Shown in pieces: positions 31,109-41,963 of a stretch of 64,000 nt of DNA. Source of the DNA: Karstenula rhodostoma CBS 690.94 (lineage: Eukaryota; Ascomycota; Dothideomycetes; Pleosporales; Didymosphaeriaceae); the NCBI GenBank assembly GCA_010093485.1, contig MU001515.1:267518-331517 (forward strand), read 5' to 3'. Every line of letters starts with the position of its first letter. Within the stretch, counting starts at the first letter, position 1. The notes under the pieces were generated by a model. It made no database searches and was not told the origin of the DNA. It worked only from the letters and a program-made list of their open reading frames with translations. A program made the translations under genes and the position numbers.

Positions 31109-32915
31109 TCAATCGTTCTTCCTCGTGTTTGTCGTCAATCTTTCCTGCTCATCATCGCCGCTCCCGGGCTCCATATCCTCGTCATCGCTCCACTTGTCGT
31201 CTTCGCCCACTGCGAAAATGGTGTCACCGTCCAAGCTTTCTCTAGGCGGTACAACAGGTTTTTGGGGCTTGGGAGCGGGTAACGGCGAGGCATCGCGGTT
31301 GAAGGGTGGAGGGCTGCGATGCCTCGGCGCCGGGTCATATGCGGCTGGTCCGTTTCCTTCTTCTTCGTCCAGAGAGTCGCGCAACGACGCGATTTCGAAA
31401 CCTTCGTCATCTTGTGCAATCTATGATACTGTCAACAGGTGTGCCATCGCTTGCGAAAATAGGAACTCACCTCGTCACTCATGGCGAATCGCCTGTTGTT
31501 TGCTGTTGGCCTCCACATGTAGGCGACGAAACATACATCGGCAAAGTATACCAGATTCAGCCAGCCGTCCAAAACAAACCACCTAGTTTTCCAGTGCGAC
31601 GGCGCGAAGTCGGGGCTGGAGACGCCAGCAAACGTGAAGCTATTCAGGAAGAAGAAGCCGAAGATGACAACAATGCTTGTAAGAATGCACCACCACAGCT
31701 TCTTGTACATGTCAGCCTTGACGTGTTGCTTGCGCTCCATGAGGTCCTTCATGGTGAGGTTCAATGAGTTGAGCGTCCAGATATAGAAAGCCGTCAGAGT
31801 CGCAGAGAGTGGAAGAATGACCAACAAAACAAGCGGGCCCGCGTCGTCTGGTCGAATGGTGAGAGAGGCAACGGCGTAGATGACACCGAAGACAAAGTGT
31901 GCCACGGCCAGCCATCGGACGATGACCATCGTCTTGCCCAAGGTGTGCTTGACCACACCGTATCCCATGCACACGATCAGGAGCAGGAAAAACGAGAAAG
32001 AATTCCGGAAGGCGTTCAAAACGGCAACCACGATCATGAGAACCTTGGCGCCCAAGTTGTTACCATGGCGGTTCTGGAAGTCGTAGAAGCCCCATGTCAT
32101 GAGCATTTCCAGGACGAGGAACGCCAGGATAGCCGTGATATAGTTCTGCACGGCGAGGATGTCGTGCCGATGCTGAAAGTACAAGAATGCCCAGAAACAG
32201 CTGACGACAAAGTATGCGATGGTGATGCCACCGTAGAAGGGCAGTTTTGGTATCTGAGCGGCGGGCAACTCTCCATAAGCGTTGCGGAAGGTCACGATAG
32301 CTTCGTACTTGACACCCTCGGTGAAAGGCAGAGTGGCCACGCAGTAGTAGCCCGTTTTCAGCGCCACCTTCTCGGCATTGTCCTTGTTTGGGTAGTTGAT
32401 GGGCTTCTTCTTGTCGAGGTGGATTGCTTCGGTGCGGATGAGGTTCTTGGACTTGGCTGCGTAGTCGTCGGCGAGAATCCACTCTGCTTTGTGCGTCTCG
32501 TTGCACAGTTTCGACTTTATGCTCTGGTCGTCGCAAATGTATACGAGCTGTGGCAGGGTCAGCTTGTGCGACAGGTTCAGGCGGCGCAGCGCAACGGACC
32601 TCGTCGCCCGTCTGCGTCCCCAGGAGCGTCGAGTCCTTCCACTCCCACACGATGACGCTGACGGTGGGGTCCTTCAGCTCCTTGTTCTTGTCCGTGTCCA
32701 CGAATTTGACCTCGATGAAGGGATCAATCGGGCCGCCCCAGGACTTCTTGCTGTACATGCCCGAGCATTTCTGCTGGTCATCTTGCGTCTGCAATTCGTG
32801 AGCGAGAGGGTCAAGCGCGGAAACGAACGGGGCGCACCAATACTACGTCGACGGCTGCCACCGCAGTCAGTGTTGACAGCAGCAGCAACCCGGCTGTCCG
32901 CAGCGACAGCTTCAT
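31109..32915 (-). CDS. PTM1: Ptm1-like GOST-family seven-transmembrane protein
   Basis: Four exons: 32915-32844, 32788-32600, 32547-31471 and 31420-31109. All have GT..AG introns and consistent phases, giving 549 residues. A signal peptide (L-R-T-A-G-L-L-L-L-S-T-L-T-A-V-A-A) leads a lumenal domain with paired cysteines, including C-S-G-M-Y and Y-I-C-D-D. Seven hydrophobic helices follow between about residues 175 and 430, starting with Y-G-G-I-T-I-A-Y-F-V-V-S-C-F-W. The C-terminal 100 residues are acidic and cytosolic (D-D-K-W-S-D-D-E-D). This is the layout of the lung-7-TM/GOST family, represented in yeast by Ptm1 in Golgi and early endosomal membranes. A trafficking role is inferred from the family. 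Confidence 0.9.
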
Positions 32916-33278
32916 GGTGGCTCAGAGCCTGGAGGCCAGCTGGCGGAGGGGGCGGAACCGCGGCGGGGCGCGGGAGGGAAAGAGCGTGGTGTTTCTGCAA
33001 CGGCGACGAAAACTACGTGTCGGTCGGCATGGAATCGCATGCGCATGCGCTGCTGTCGTGGACGGAGACGGAGAATGTGAGCGGAGCTTGACGCGGCCTG
33101 CTGGAGCCACCTCACCGAGCGTTGGCGTCGGGTGGCGCCTGCCTGGTTGCCGAGTGTGGCGCAGCGCGCTTGCCGTGTGAAATCATCCACCAAATGATTC
33201 AACCCACAGGAAGGCCGTGCAGCCCATGCCAACACCGCGGACCGCCTCCTCTTCTCTTCACAGGCCAGAGCCGCGAAC
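32916..33278. promoter_or_regulatory. Short divergent promoter of PTM1 and NCS2
   Basis: The 363 bp between the two opposite ATGs must contain both promoters. It includes a gcatgcgcatgcgc alternating purine-pyrimidine stretch near 33,037-33,050. No other gene fits. Confidence 0.6.
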
Positions 33279-34485
33279 ATGCCAGGCAAGCACATCGCAG
33301 ACGTCGCAGAGCAGCTCTGCCGGCGCTGCAAAGAGAGCCAGGCCGTCCTCGTCGTGCGCAGGGACCCGCTCTGTCGGTGAGTGCGCATTTTCGACAAGGC
33401 GAAATGCACCCGCCCTCCTGCTAACGAGCCAAAGGGACTGCTTCGTGAGGTATGTCCACACCAAGGTCATCAAGCATATGGAGTCGTTTCGCGTTCGAAA
33501 CGCGCATCCCAACCGTCAACGGAAGCTGTTGCTCGCACTCTCCTTGGGCGCCTCGTCCGTGACGCTCCTCCACATCCTGGACCATCTGCTCGAGACCCAA
33601 ACGAGCAAGAGTGGCCGGACCGGATTCGGACTCAGCGTAGTCTTGGTTGGAACTGAGAATGACGCCTCCCACCAGGATCGACTCGCCAAAGTGCGGCAAG
33701 CGTACCCAGACTACGAGATAGCATCGCTGCCGCTCCATGATGTGTTCCGGTTAGTATCGAACCAAGGAAGCCTGTCTGGTCTATTGCCTGAAACGGCGAC
33801 TGCGGCCGAATTGTCTCCCGCGGACAAGCTTGCAAGCTTGTTTGGCTCACTCACCTCTGCCACAGCGCGAGCAGACGTTGTCACCACACTCAGGACAAGG
33901 CTCGTGGTGGAATACGCCAGGTCGTCCGGTTGCGAGGGCGTGCTTTGGGGCGACAGCACCACGAAACTTGCCGAGAAGACCCTGGCTGAGACAGCCAAGG
34001 GACGCGGATTTGCTCTCCCGTGGCATGTGGCAGACGGCGAGACCCCCTTCGGTCTGTCCTTCAACTACCCTCTTCGAGATATCCTCAAGAAGGAACTGGT
34101 CGCGTACGTGGACATAGTCGGCAGCCCTCTTCCATCCTTGGTGCTTGACTCCGCGCCGACCCAGGCTTCCATGAGCTCAAAAAACACTACCATCGACGAC
34201 CTAATGAAGCAATATTTCGAATCGGTCGAGGAGAACTTCCCGAGCATCGTTTCGAATGTTGTCAGGACTACGGGAAAACTGGAAGCGACGTCGACTACAA
34301 ATGATACATCCATTTGCGATCTATGCAGTATGCCCGTAAGCGACGGTCGCTTTGGCATCCACGGATGGGGTGGCGATCAGCATGGTGTTGCTGTGCCTGT
34401 TAGGGCAAGTAGCGAGAGGCGTCTATGCTACGGCTGTACCCGGTCAATCCCCCCCTTACTGAATCCTACGAACGGAAGCACATGA
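33279..34485 (+). CDS. NCS2: Cytoplasmic tRNA 2-thiolation protein 2 (Ncs2/Ctu2)
   Basis: Two exons, 33279-33376 and 33435-34485, are joined by a 58-nt intron whose removal gives L-C-R-D-C-F-V-R-Y-V-H. The product is about 382 residues, at the short end for the family. The N-terminal C-R-R-C-K and the following D-C-F motif, together with C-D-L-C and C-Y-G-C near the C-terminus, form the expected zinc-binding cysteine pairs. The middle is the PP-loop-like ATPase fold typical of Ncs2, with degenerate nucleotide motifs (L-A-L-S-L-G-A-S-S-V-T-L-L). With Ncs6/Ctu1 it thiolates the wobble uridine U34 of Lys, Glu and Gln tRNAs in the Urm1 pathway. It is divergently paired with PTM1. Confidence 0.92.
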
Positions 34486-35317
34486 TTTTCAAGGATAGTC
34501 CGCTTGCTTGATTGCATAAACTAGACAGTGTGCCCCTCGTCGGGCAGAGCATGAGAGGGGTTCGTCGGCGCAAAGCAGACAACTCACCAACGAGCCGATA
34601 GTTCTCAAAGGATTGCCGCTGGAAGCCGGGCCACGGCCTCATCGGTTCCTCGGCGCCACCGTCAGTACTTTGTAGCTGGCCAGTATGTCAACATCTACAA
34701 TTGACAATCGAGGCGACGATGCAGATGTCTTCCGGTACAGGATACCGTACAGACGTGACCACCAACTTGCCACGACGCGTGGAGAGCGATTTCAATTTCT
34801 GGAGAAACGATTGTGAAAGTCGCGCGGTGCAAGATGGATCAGGTTGAACTAGGTTTTAGTGGGTGCCCGAGGTACGAGGTATTAGACCCAAAATGACCGT
34901 CTGTATTACTTGCTACTTTGCAAAGCACTCAACAGTCGTGCATGTACCTGCAGTCGACACTTCGAGGGCGTGTGGTTACGCACATCGTGGTTCGCCGGTC
35001 TCGCCGAGCAGCCTGGGGACCTTCCAATTCAAGCAGACCAACAGCGGCCGACCGGCTAGAAGCGAACAAGGCGCATGATCGCCATGCTTGTTTCGTATAC
35101 ACGGTTTTTTCTACCGTCTCCCAAAATGCGCCTTCGACCAATCGTCTTACCACGAGTCTTCTTCCATCGGCGCACCGCCCTCGGAAAACACTAAGACCCG
35201 CACGTGTGGCTGCCGAGGCGTGGATATTTAAGACCATGATGCTGAGCTTCTCGCAAACCCACCGAGCTTCTGCTGGTCGAGAATAGCGTTACGCTTCGCT
35301 GCCGTTGCTCTTTCATT
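34486..35317. other. Intergenic region, no gene seen
   Basis: 832 bp between NCS2 and the acid phosphatase, both on the plus strand. Open frames here are short and overlapping, without coding character. Nothing else is recognised. Confidence 0.5.
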
Positions 35318-36972
35318 ATGGTTGACATCTTCGCGTCGATGAAGGCGTTCCCGCTTTTCGCGGCGTGCGTCCTAGCAGCCGCTAGCTATCCAGCTATTCC
35401 ATCGGACAAGACCACCCCAGTGCAGCAGCGCCTTGCTGTCAACGGTCCGGATGGTAAACCAAGATTGTAGTTTATGCCTTCGCAACAAGCTGACATGTTA
35501 ATAGCCGTCTCCGTCGGCTGGAACACCTACCAAAAAGTTGCACAACCATGCGTTCAGTACGGAACGTCAAAGACCTCTTTGACGTCGAAGCAGTGCTCGA
35601 CCAGCTCAATCACATATCCCACTTCGCGCACGTACTCCAATGCTGTGACTCTGACGGCACTCAAGCCAGCTACCACCTACTATTACAAGATCGTGTCGAC
35701 GAACTCATCTGTAGAGCACTTCCTCAGCCCACGTGTGCCTGGTGACAAGACTCCTTTTTCCATAAATGCCATCATTGATCTCGGTGTGTACGGCGCAGAC
35801 GGGTTCACTATCCAAGGTGATCAGACGAAACGCGATATCATCCCAACTATTGACCCATCGCTCAACCACACGACCATCGATCGTTTGGCACGGACGGTCG
35901 ACGACTATGAGTTCATCATTCACCCGGGTGATTTGGCGTATGGTGAGCTTGCTACGTGCTCGAGTCCACCGCATGCCTAACCTTTTCTTAGCGGATGACT
36001 GGTTCGAAAAGCCTAAGAATCTTCTTGATGGAAAGAACGCATATGAGGCTATCCTGGAACAGTTCTACACCCAGCTTGCTCCTATCGCTGGCCGCAAGCC
36101 GTACATGGCCAGCCCTGGAAATCATGAGGTTGCCTGCCAGGTGAGAATGTCCAAATGCATTCTGTCCATCCCACCCGCTAACGGCCGTCTAGGAAATTCC
36201 CGTGCTCACTCTCGCTTGCCCAGAAGGCCAGAAGAATTTCACAGACTTCATGAATCGCTTCGGACAGACCATGCCTGTTTCTTTCGCCTCAACATCCGCA
36301 GATCAGGCAGCCAAGGTAAACGCGAACAAAGCCGCAGCGCTCGCAAAGCCCCCGTTCTGGTACTCCTTCGAGTACGGTATGGTGCACGTCGCAATGATCG
36401 ACACGGAAACGGACTTCGCCAACGCACCCGACCAGCCGGGCGGCTCTTCTGGCTACCTCAACGCCTCCCCCTTCGGCACCGCAAACCAGCAGCTCGACTG
36501 GCTCGCCGCTGACCTCGCGTCCGTCGACCGCACCATCACCCCTTGGGTCATCGTTGGCGGACATCGCCCCTGGTACACCACCAAGGGCAGCTCTCCCTGC
36601 GATTCGTGCCAGAAGGCGTTCGAGCCCCTGCTCTACAAGTACGGCGTCGACCTCGCCATCTTCGGCCACGTGCACAACTCGCAGCGCTTCCTGCCTGTCA
36701 ACAACAGTGTCGCGGACCCAGCTAAGCTTAACAACCCCAAGGCGCCGATGTACATTGTCGCTGGTGGTGCGGGCAATATCGAAGGTCTGTCGAGTGTGGG
36801 TGGGAACTACACGACTAATGTGTTTGCATATGCCGATGATTTTAGTTATGCAAGTGTGTCGTTTCAGAGTGCGAACAACTTAAAGGTAGAGTTCATCAGG
36901 TCAAGCACGGGCGATGTGTTGGACTCTTCTGTGCTGTACAAGAAGCATGATCAGCAGTTTGTGGTACAATAG
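35318..36972 (+). CDS. Secreted purple acid phosphatase, 500 aa
   Basis: Exons 35318-35453, 35505-35942, 35992-36140 and 36193-36972 join with consistent phases through introns of 49-52 nt. A signal peptide covers about residues 1-22 (F-P-L-F-A-A-C-V-L-A-A-A-S). A fibronectin-III-like N-terminal domain (V-S-V-G-W-N; T-T-Y-Y-Y-K-I) precedes the metallophosphoesterase domain. The metal-ligand motifs G-D-L-A-Y, G-N-H-E, G-G-H-R-P and G-H-V-H appear in order, as expected for an Fe(III)-M(II) centre. Multiple N-x-S/T sites suggest glycosylation. It hydrolyses phosphomonoesters outside the cell, probably in phosphate scavenging. Regulation by phosphate is likely for the family but not visible here. 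Confidence 0.95.
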
Positions 36973-37215
36973 GACTGACAATTTTCTTAACGAACAATGG
37001 AGAAAATACCACATGCATAGCAGAAGGCTCAACGCAGTCCGATAAATGTAAGATTGTATTGTTGGCGTTCTACACTGGCAATCTTACCACATCACCGCAC
37101 GACCAGAAGCTTTTCGTTAATATTCATTCGTCCTGTATGACACCATGAGATTCAGCTCAGCCGCATCGCATTCCCATCATTCAAGGTCTCCCTTACACAT
37201 TGCTCCCTCAACACA

Positions 37216-37455
37216 CTACCCCCTACGCACAAACTTGACCAGTGGATATTCCTCCAAATGAATCACGTGGAATCCACTCCCCTTATACGGATTTATAATC
37301 GCCCGCTTCCCACCTGCTCTCTCGCCCACGCCTCCCACAACCTCCTTTCAACAGCCTCCTTTATGTATTCCTTATCATCCACCTCAAACTTATTAAAGTA
37401 CTCGGGGAATGTTACCGCCAACACCGCTGCCATGAGAACCTCTACTCAAATTATA
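37216..37455 (-). pseudogene. 3' fragment of a host gene with a frameshift
   Basis: The minus strand reads V-T-F-P-E-Y-F-N-K-F-E-V-D-D-K-E-Y and V-E-R-R-L-W-E-A-W-A-R-E, then continues after a frame change at an AGAGAG run (near 37,325) as K-R-A-I-I-N-P-Y-K-G-S-G-F and H-L-E-E-Y-P-L-V-K-F-V-R-R-G, stop at 37,216. Upstream sequence is lost at about 37,455, next to the decayed plus-strand gene. It looks like the tail of a conserved gene cut by insertion. Family not recognised. Confidence 0.4.
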
Positions 37456-37490
37456 CTCTCCTCTTACCATTCGTGCTTTCTTCTGCTGTG

Positions 37491-39470
37491 ATGACCAAGG
37501 CCCTCCTGCAGTCGCCCCTCCTCCTTCTTACTGTTTGCATCGCCACACTTTCTGCTGTTCCTTCCTTTATCGCTCTATTGTCGGGGGCAGTTTCCTTCCG
37601 CTCAGCTTGCGGTCATTCCACACCTTTTCCTATGTAAGGAAGGACATCCCCTCCTTTAGTTATATCCCTACAGCCCCTTTACCTCTCCCTTCTTACTCCA
37701 CTCGAACCAGCTCTTCCTCTCTTAGCCCCCGTTGACTTCTCAGTCATATCTACCAATCTTCCCGCCATTGACTTCTCCATCGGCGGTACTACTACAGGTA
37801 GTACTAGTAGGGACGACAGCGACAGCAACAACCATTATAGCGGCAAAGGCGCCTCCCAACCCATCGCGGACCCTAAACCGTTCCGAGTCAATGCCATTAT
37901 GGCTCTCCAAACCCTCTATTCCTGTTGTAAGTTTCTCTTACTTGTAAATCGTCCGCTACCCTCTTAGGACGATTTCTCAATTCTTTCTAGTCCGCACTCT
38001 CCTGCACATGCGTCTTGACTTGAAGTGTGCTGGCGACTTTCTCGCTCTGCTCGGAGAGCTCAATGACAACGACCTCCGCTTTGTAGGCGACATTGCGCCC
38101 TGCGTTCACTATCGATCCTTCCATTCCTGGTACCCAGGTCATTACTCATAATCGTAACGGTCCTATCCGTCTGTTCGATGGGTTCTTTCGTGACAAGGCT
38201 GCTAGGGCGGCCTCTGGCTGAGAGGACACTCGCAACGCGTTTTGGGATGCTCGCGAGGATCAGAAAGCCACGACTCACTACTGATACCTTCTCGGCGTCC
38301 TCTACGCTATTTGCCGTAGTCGCATTAACTACATCGGCCAGGCTAATGCAGGCGAGGACGACTCTTACAATATTTGCAGCAGTGCTCGCGCTTGCTTCCA
38401 GTTCGTGAATAACAACAACAAGCTGCTACTCAATATTGCCTGTGTGCCTTGCTGGATAACCAACAACCGCTCCGCCTGCTCTTTCTATCGTGGCTGTAAG
38501 TGTCCGGTGGCTTCTCAGAGCGGTTTCTATTATTTGCTAACTTTGAGGTTGCAGCTTCCGCTCCTTCCGCTGCTGAAACCTTCAAAGGTGGTCGTGAAGC
38601 TCGTGCGACAGAAGCAGCGTGAGGCCCAAGAACTGGACACTCGCATCCACCAGGCTTTGAGTACTGCCTTTGAAGACATAGGCATAAATCTGACTCCGCG
38701 CCGTCGTGGCGATGCGCGTCCTTCCGCCAGTTCCCCTACTCCTCGCCTTCCCTCTGACAGCCCTACGCCGCTGCGTCCGTCTGCGAACATTCGAGTTCTG
38801 TGTTCTTCTTCCGGTAGCCCTGCTCCCTTGCCCTCTTAGACTAGCTCTTCGTATAGTAGTTCTCATTTATTAGCCTTTGCTCGCGTTGGGCGATATTAGC
38901 GCGTCAACCACACAACCTATTCGCCTTCTCTGTCCGTGTCTTCGGATTTTCCAATACAGTCTTCCCCGCCGCCTACCTTTAGTTCTGGCTCTCTTTGTAG
39001 CGGCATGGTCGCTTCTACCACTCCTCCTATCTATTCCCCTCTCGACCATCCCTTATGGAGCCCCATCACTATCGCTTCCCCTCAATCTTCCCTTCTTTCT
39101 TCGCCTCTCTCCGATCTCGGTGCTAAACGCCTTCTGGCCTCGATTCTTAGTCCTTCTAATAACCCTCATACCCCTAGCAGCGCGCATTCTCTAGGTTCTC
39201 TTTCTTCCGATGAGCGTCGCCGCCTTGCATCCCAGGCTGGTGTCTCTTCCACCAGCAGCCCTCTCGCTGGCCCTCCCGTTTCTTCTACCGTCCGTTCCCC
39301 TAAGGATAGTCCGCTAGCTCATCGCATCCGTTCTAGAGGAAGGGCTTAACCTAGATTCTATCTCCCTTCTCGTGGCTCTGGTTATGGGCCTCCTTGTTTT
39401 AGTAGTTATGGTAGCGGCAGTGCTGTATGATATCCTGGTTGTCCGCTGGGTTCTTAAGCGTAGAGGTTAG
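37491..39470 (+). pseudogene. Decayed gene for a signal-peptide, Cys-containing, C-terminally anchored protein
   Basis: The ATG at 37491 opens a strong signal peptide (L-L-Q-S-P-L-L-L-L-T-V-C-I-A-T-L-S-A). Downstream, coding segments are linked by good introns: 37927-37990 (GTAAGT..TTTCTAG) and 38496-38554 (GTAAGT..TTGCAG, with TGCTAAC branch site). They encode M-R-L-D-L-K-C-A-G-D-F-L-A-L-L, I-C-S-S-A-R-A-C-F-Q-F and I-A-C-V-P-C-W-I-T-N-N. A Ser/Pro-rich region (38.7-39.35 kb) and one C-terminal membrane helix with a basic tail (W-V-L-K-R-R-G, stop at 39,468) follow. The frame is broken by TGA codons at 38,219 and 38,282, where Trp would fit, and by at least two frame changes (near 38,095 and 39,320). 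Possibly carried by, or caught in, a transposon. Family unknown. Confidence 0.5.
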
Positions 39471-39534
39471 TGGTTGGTTTTTCTGCTCTGGTTTCTATCT
39501 ACTGTTCGACAGCCTCTCAAGTCTTCTATTTCCT

Positions 39535-39645
39535 TTATATTGTAGAGATTCACTATGAGGTAGGGTGACTTGATAAAGTAGGGGGGACAAAAAGGCGCGT
39601 TGTGCTTTGCCAATGCACGAACAAAGGGGGACCAAAAAAGCGGCT
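39535..39645. repeat. Repeat shared with 11.56-11.65 kb, possible LTR fragment
   Basis: It shares cactatgagg, ctttgccaatgcacga and ggaccaaaaaa in order with 11,555-11,655. It lies directly between the decayed plus-strand gene and the minus-strand gypsy relic, where an LTR of that relic would be expected. Confidence 0.5.
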
Positions 39646-39752
39646 AAGGCGCGCCCCTATTTCCTTTTCTTGTGTAGTGTGTATATGACAGTGTTCCTAT
39701 CTGTTCCTAAAAGATCTCCTCCCACCTTTCGTTATGTTAGTTGTCCCTTGAC

Positions 39753-41630
39753 TCATTTGTACAGCTTGTAGCTGGCCCGGTCAAATATCGCGGGTTCCTT
39801 CAGAATCTCTACTCGAGGTTCCTGCCTTGGGATGTCCTGCCCATAAGACCTTCGCAAACGTTGCAATCGCCTGCAGAGTACAAGGTCTGATGGTTCGTTA
39901 CACTCAGCTACGACTTCCTTGATTTCCTCCTGCAGTAGCGGCGCCCCTCTTTCCAGCACAACCTCCGCGTCCAATCCTCTCTCAGCCTCTAGCTCCGATA
40001 CCGCTTCTTCGTCACTGACCTGTTCGGTGTACGCCGTAGATCTAGGGCCGGAACTTCTTCAGCGCAAGGACAAGTGCCTTGCATCCGTACTTGCTGGAAT
40101 CCCAGTTCCTTTCGCTTATGGGCCAAACTCCTAATTCGAATCGGATTGGGTGTACTAGGCCGTTCTCTCCTTTCTGCTGCAGTATTGCTCCCCAGCCTTT
40201 CTTGCTGCTGTCCACCATAATAGTGATCTCGCGAATTGGCTCTGGGTATTCAACGGACAACGGACACCAAGGCTGGCGCTTGTAATCCGGTCTTCCATAA
40301 GTTTTTGCGGCCAGGATGCTTCCATGGTCCAAACAAAGTCGGCTCGTTTTCGAAGCAGGTTGAAAAGCGGCGATGCCACTCTAGTAAAGTCCCTCACCCA
40401 GATTCTGCAGTACATCTTTCGCGCAGTTTGGCGCATACCAGCTAACAATCTTCTAGACTTTCTTGGCTGCTGGGTGTCGGCCGTTCTTGTCAATCACGTA
40501 CCCTACAATGCCCATGGATATAAAGCACCTGTCCAATCTCTTCGCAGACGCCGTTACACCTACCAGCTCTATATAGGCAAGTACGCGGTCTAAGTTAATA
40601 ATATGCTCTTCGCCGAATTCTATGCGCAATAGGCTCTCTGTCGTAGTCTGTCTTTAGTCCTTTAACCGTAATACTATCTATGTACGGTATATACCGCGGG
40701 GCGATCTGGTCGTGAAGGATCTTAGAAACCGCTCGAACGAGTTTTGCCAATGAGTTGGTGGTGTCTATTAGAAGGGGGAACTGCTCAACGAAGCTGAGAG
40801 GGGTTGCGAGCGCTGTGATTGCCATATAATCTTCATTCCGGGGAATCTGGTCGTACCCCGAGAAGACGTTGATTAAGGAAACGATATGACACCCTGCAAA
40901 CTCCTCTGAGAACTCATTAGGGTTCGGCGGGAGGTTAGCGTCCCAAACTGTCAAAGTTGATACTTCGTGCGCTCGGGCAAGCCGCGGCAAAACAGCGTCC
41001 CGAAACTGTAACCTTGTTGATCTTCTGCGCGTTGTTGATGAGGCTGTAACTAGCGTCCTTCTTTCTAACCAAGAACCACGGATTCCCGTAGGGACTGCGA
41101 CTGTACCTGAGAGTCCCTCAGTCGAGCTGCTGCTGTACCAATTCAATAACTGCATCACGCAGTATACTTGGAACTGGGAATTATGCTTCCTTCCAGGCTT
41201 CATGAGGGACCGTGTGAGTCTACACCAGCGGTGCCACGCCTGTATGAACCCGCCCGCTCTCTAAAAAGCCAAAGGAGATTCCAGGTTCGCGCTGATTGAG
41301 TATTTCTTCTAGCATTTCCCGTTACCTTAGAAGGAGTTCTGGACCGAAGTTCAGTTCCGCTAGTCACTCCTTCGTAAGCTATTGGCCTCCCGGCTATTTT
41401 ACCCATCGTGGCAGGAAGTACTAGTCGAATGGCTGTTCGCTACTATCGGTGGGGCTGCGGGCGTTAAGTGCCCTTTCCTTCCAGTCGCTCCTTCCTTCAA
41501 TGCCGTGTAGTTGAACGTTAGAATTATATACTGGTGGCACCTTCTTATCTTTGGCCTTATATATAGTAGCCACTTCGAATCCGATGCCCTCTCGCTCGGG
41601 AATCCTAGCCTGTTTCTTTTAGAATACTTC
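39753..41630 (-). mobile_element. Decayed Ty3/gypsy retrotransposon, RT-RNase H portion
   Basis: Minus-strand frames, broken by stops and shifts, encode recognisable pol segments. From about 41,630 to 41,210 there is pre-RT sequence (K-A-K-D-K-K-V-P-P). From 41,200 to 40,600 there is reverse transcriptase (S-G-Y-D-Q-I-P; T-N-S-L-A-K-L-V-R-A-V). From 40,490 to 40,330 comes the connection region (F-T-R-V-A-S-P-L-F-N-L-L-R-K). From 40,330 to 40,042 comes RNase H (V-D-S-S-K-K-G-W-G-A-I-L-Q; E-R-N-W-D-S-S-K-Y). No integrase or intact LTR is visible. The aspartate pair of the RT active site is degenerate. It is a dead element. Confidence 0.8.
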
Positions 41631-41639
41631 CACGCGCCT

Positions 41640-41870
41640 TACTATGTGTTCTTCTAAATTTATTTACACTGCTATATTATAAGAGATAGGTATATAACTA
41701 CTATATACTACTACTCTAATTTATAGTATATATATTATATAAAATAGGATTATCTACTATAAACACTATTAGGTAAGGGGTAGGTAATAAATTTATAGTA
41801 AATATTATCCTTTATAATAGGCTCCTATTTTAGTAAGACCATTAGAGTTAGAATTCTAGGAGTGAATATT
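41640..41870. repeat. Extremely AT-rich tract beside gene A
   Basis: About 230 bp dominated by TA-rich words (tatagtatatatattatataaaa). It contrasts sharply with the GC-rich gene that begins 90 bp later. The composition is what repeat-induced C-to-T mutation leaves. No coding content. Confidence 0.6.
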
Positions 41871-41963
41871 CTACTAGAGGTTACCTTTGCCTTAGTATTA
41901 CGATGTATAGGCTCTTTAGAGAAGAGCGGGTTTCTCGGGACGGGAACTAGTTTATGATATTGG

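Noticed and set aside
31897..32655. Plus-strand frame of 252 codons over PTM1
   Set aside because: Antisense to a seven-helix protein whose exons and introns fit perfectly. The frame runs across PTM1 introns and has no domain.
34929..35286. Overlapping frames upstream of the acid phosphatase
   Set aside because: Frames of about 100-120 codons on both strands cover the same bases with no preferred coding strand and no domain. Treated as promoter DNA.
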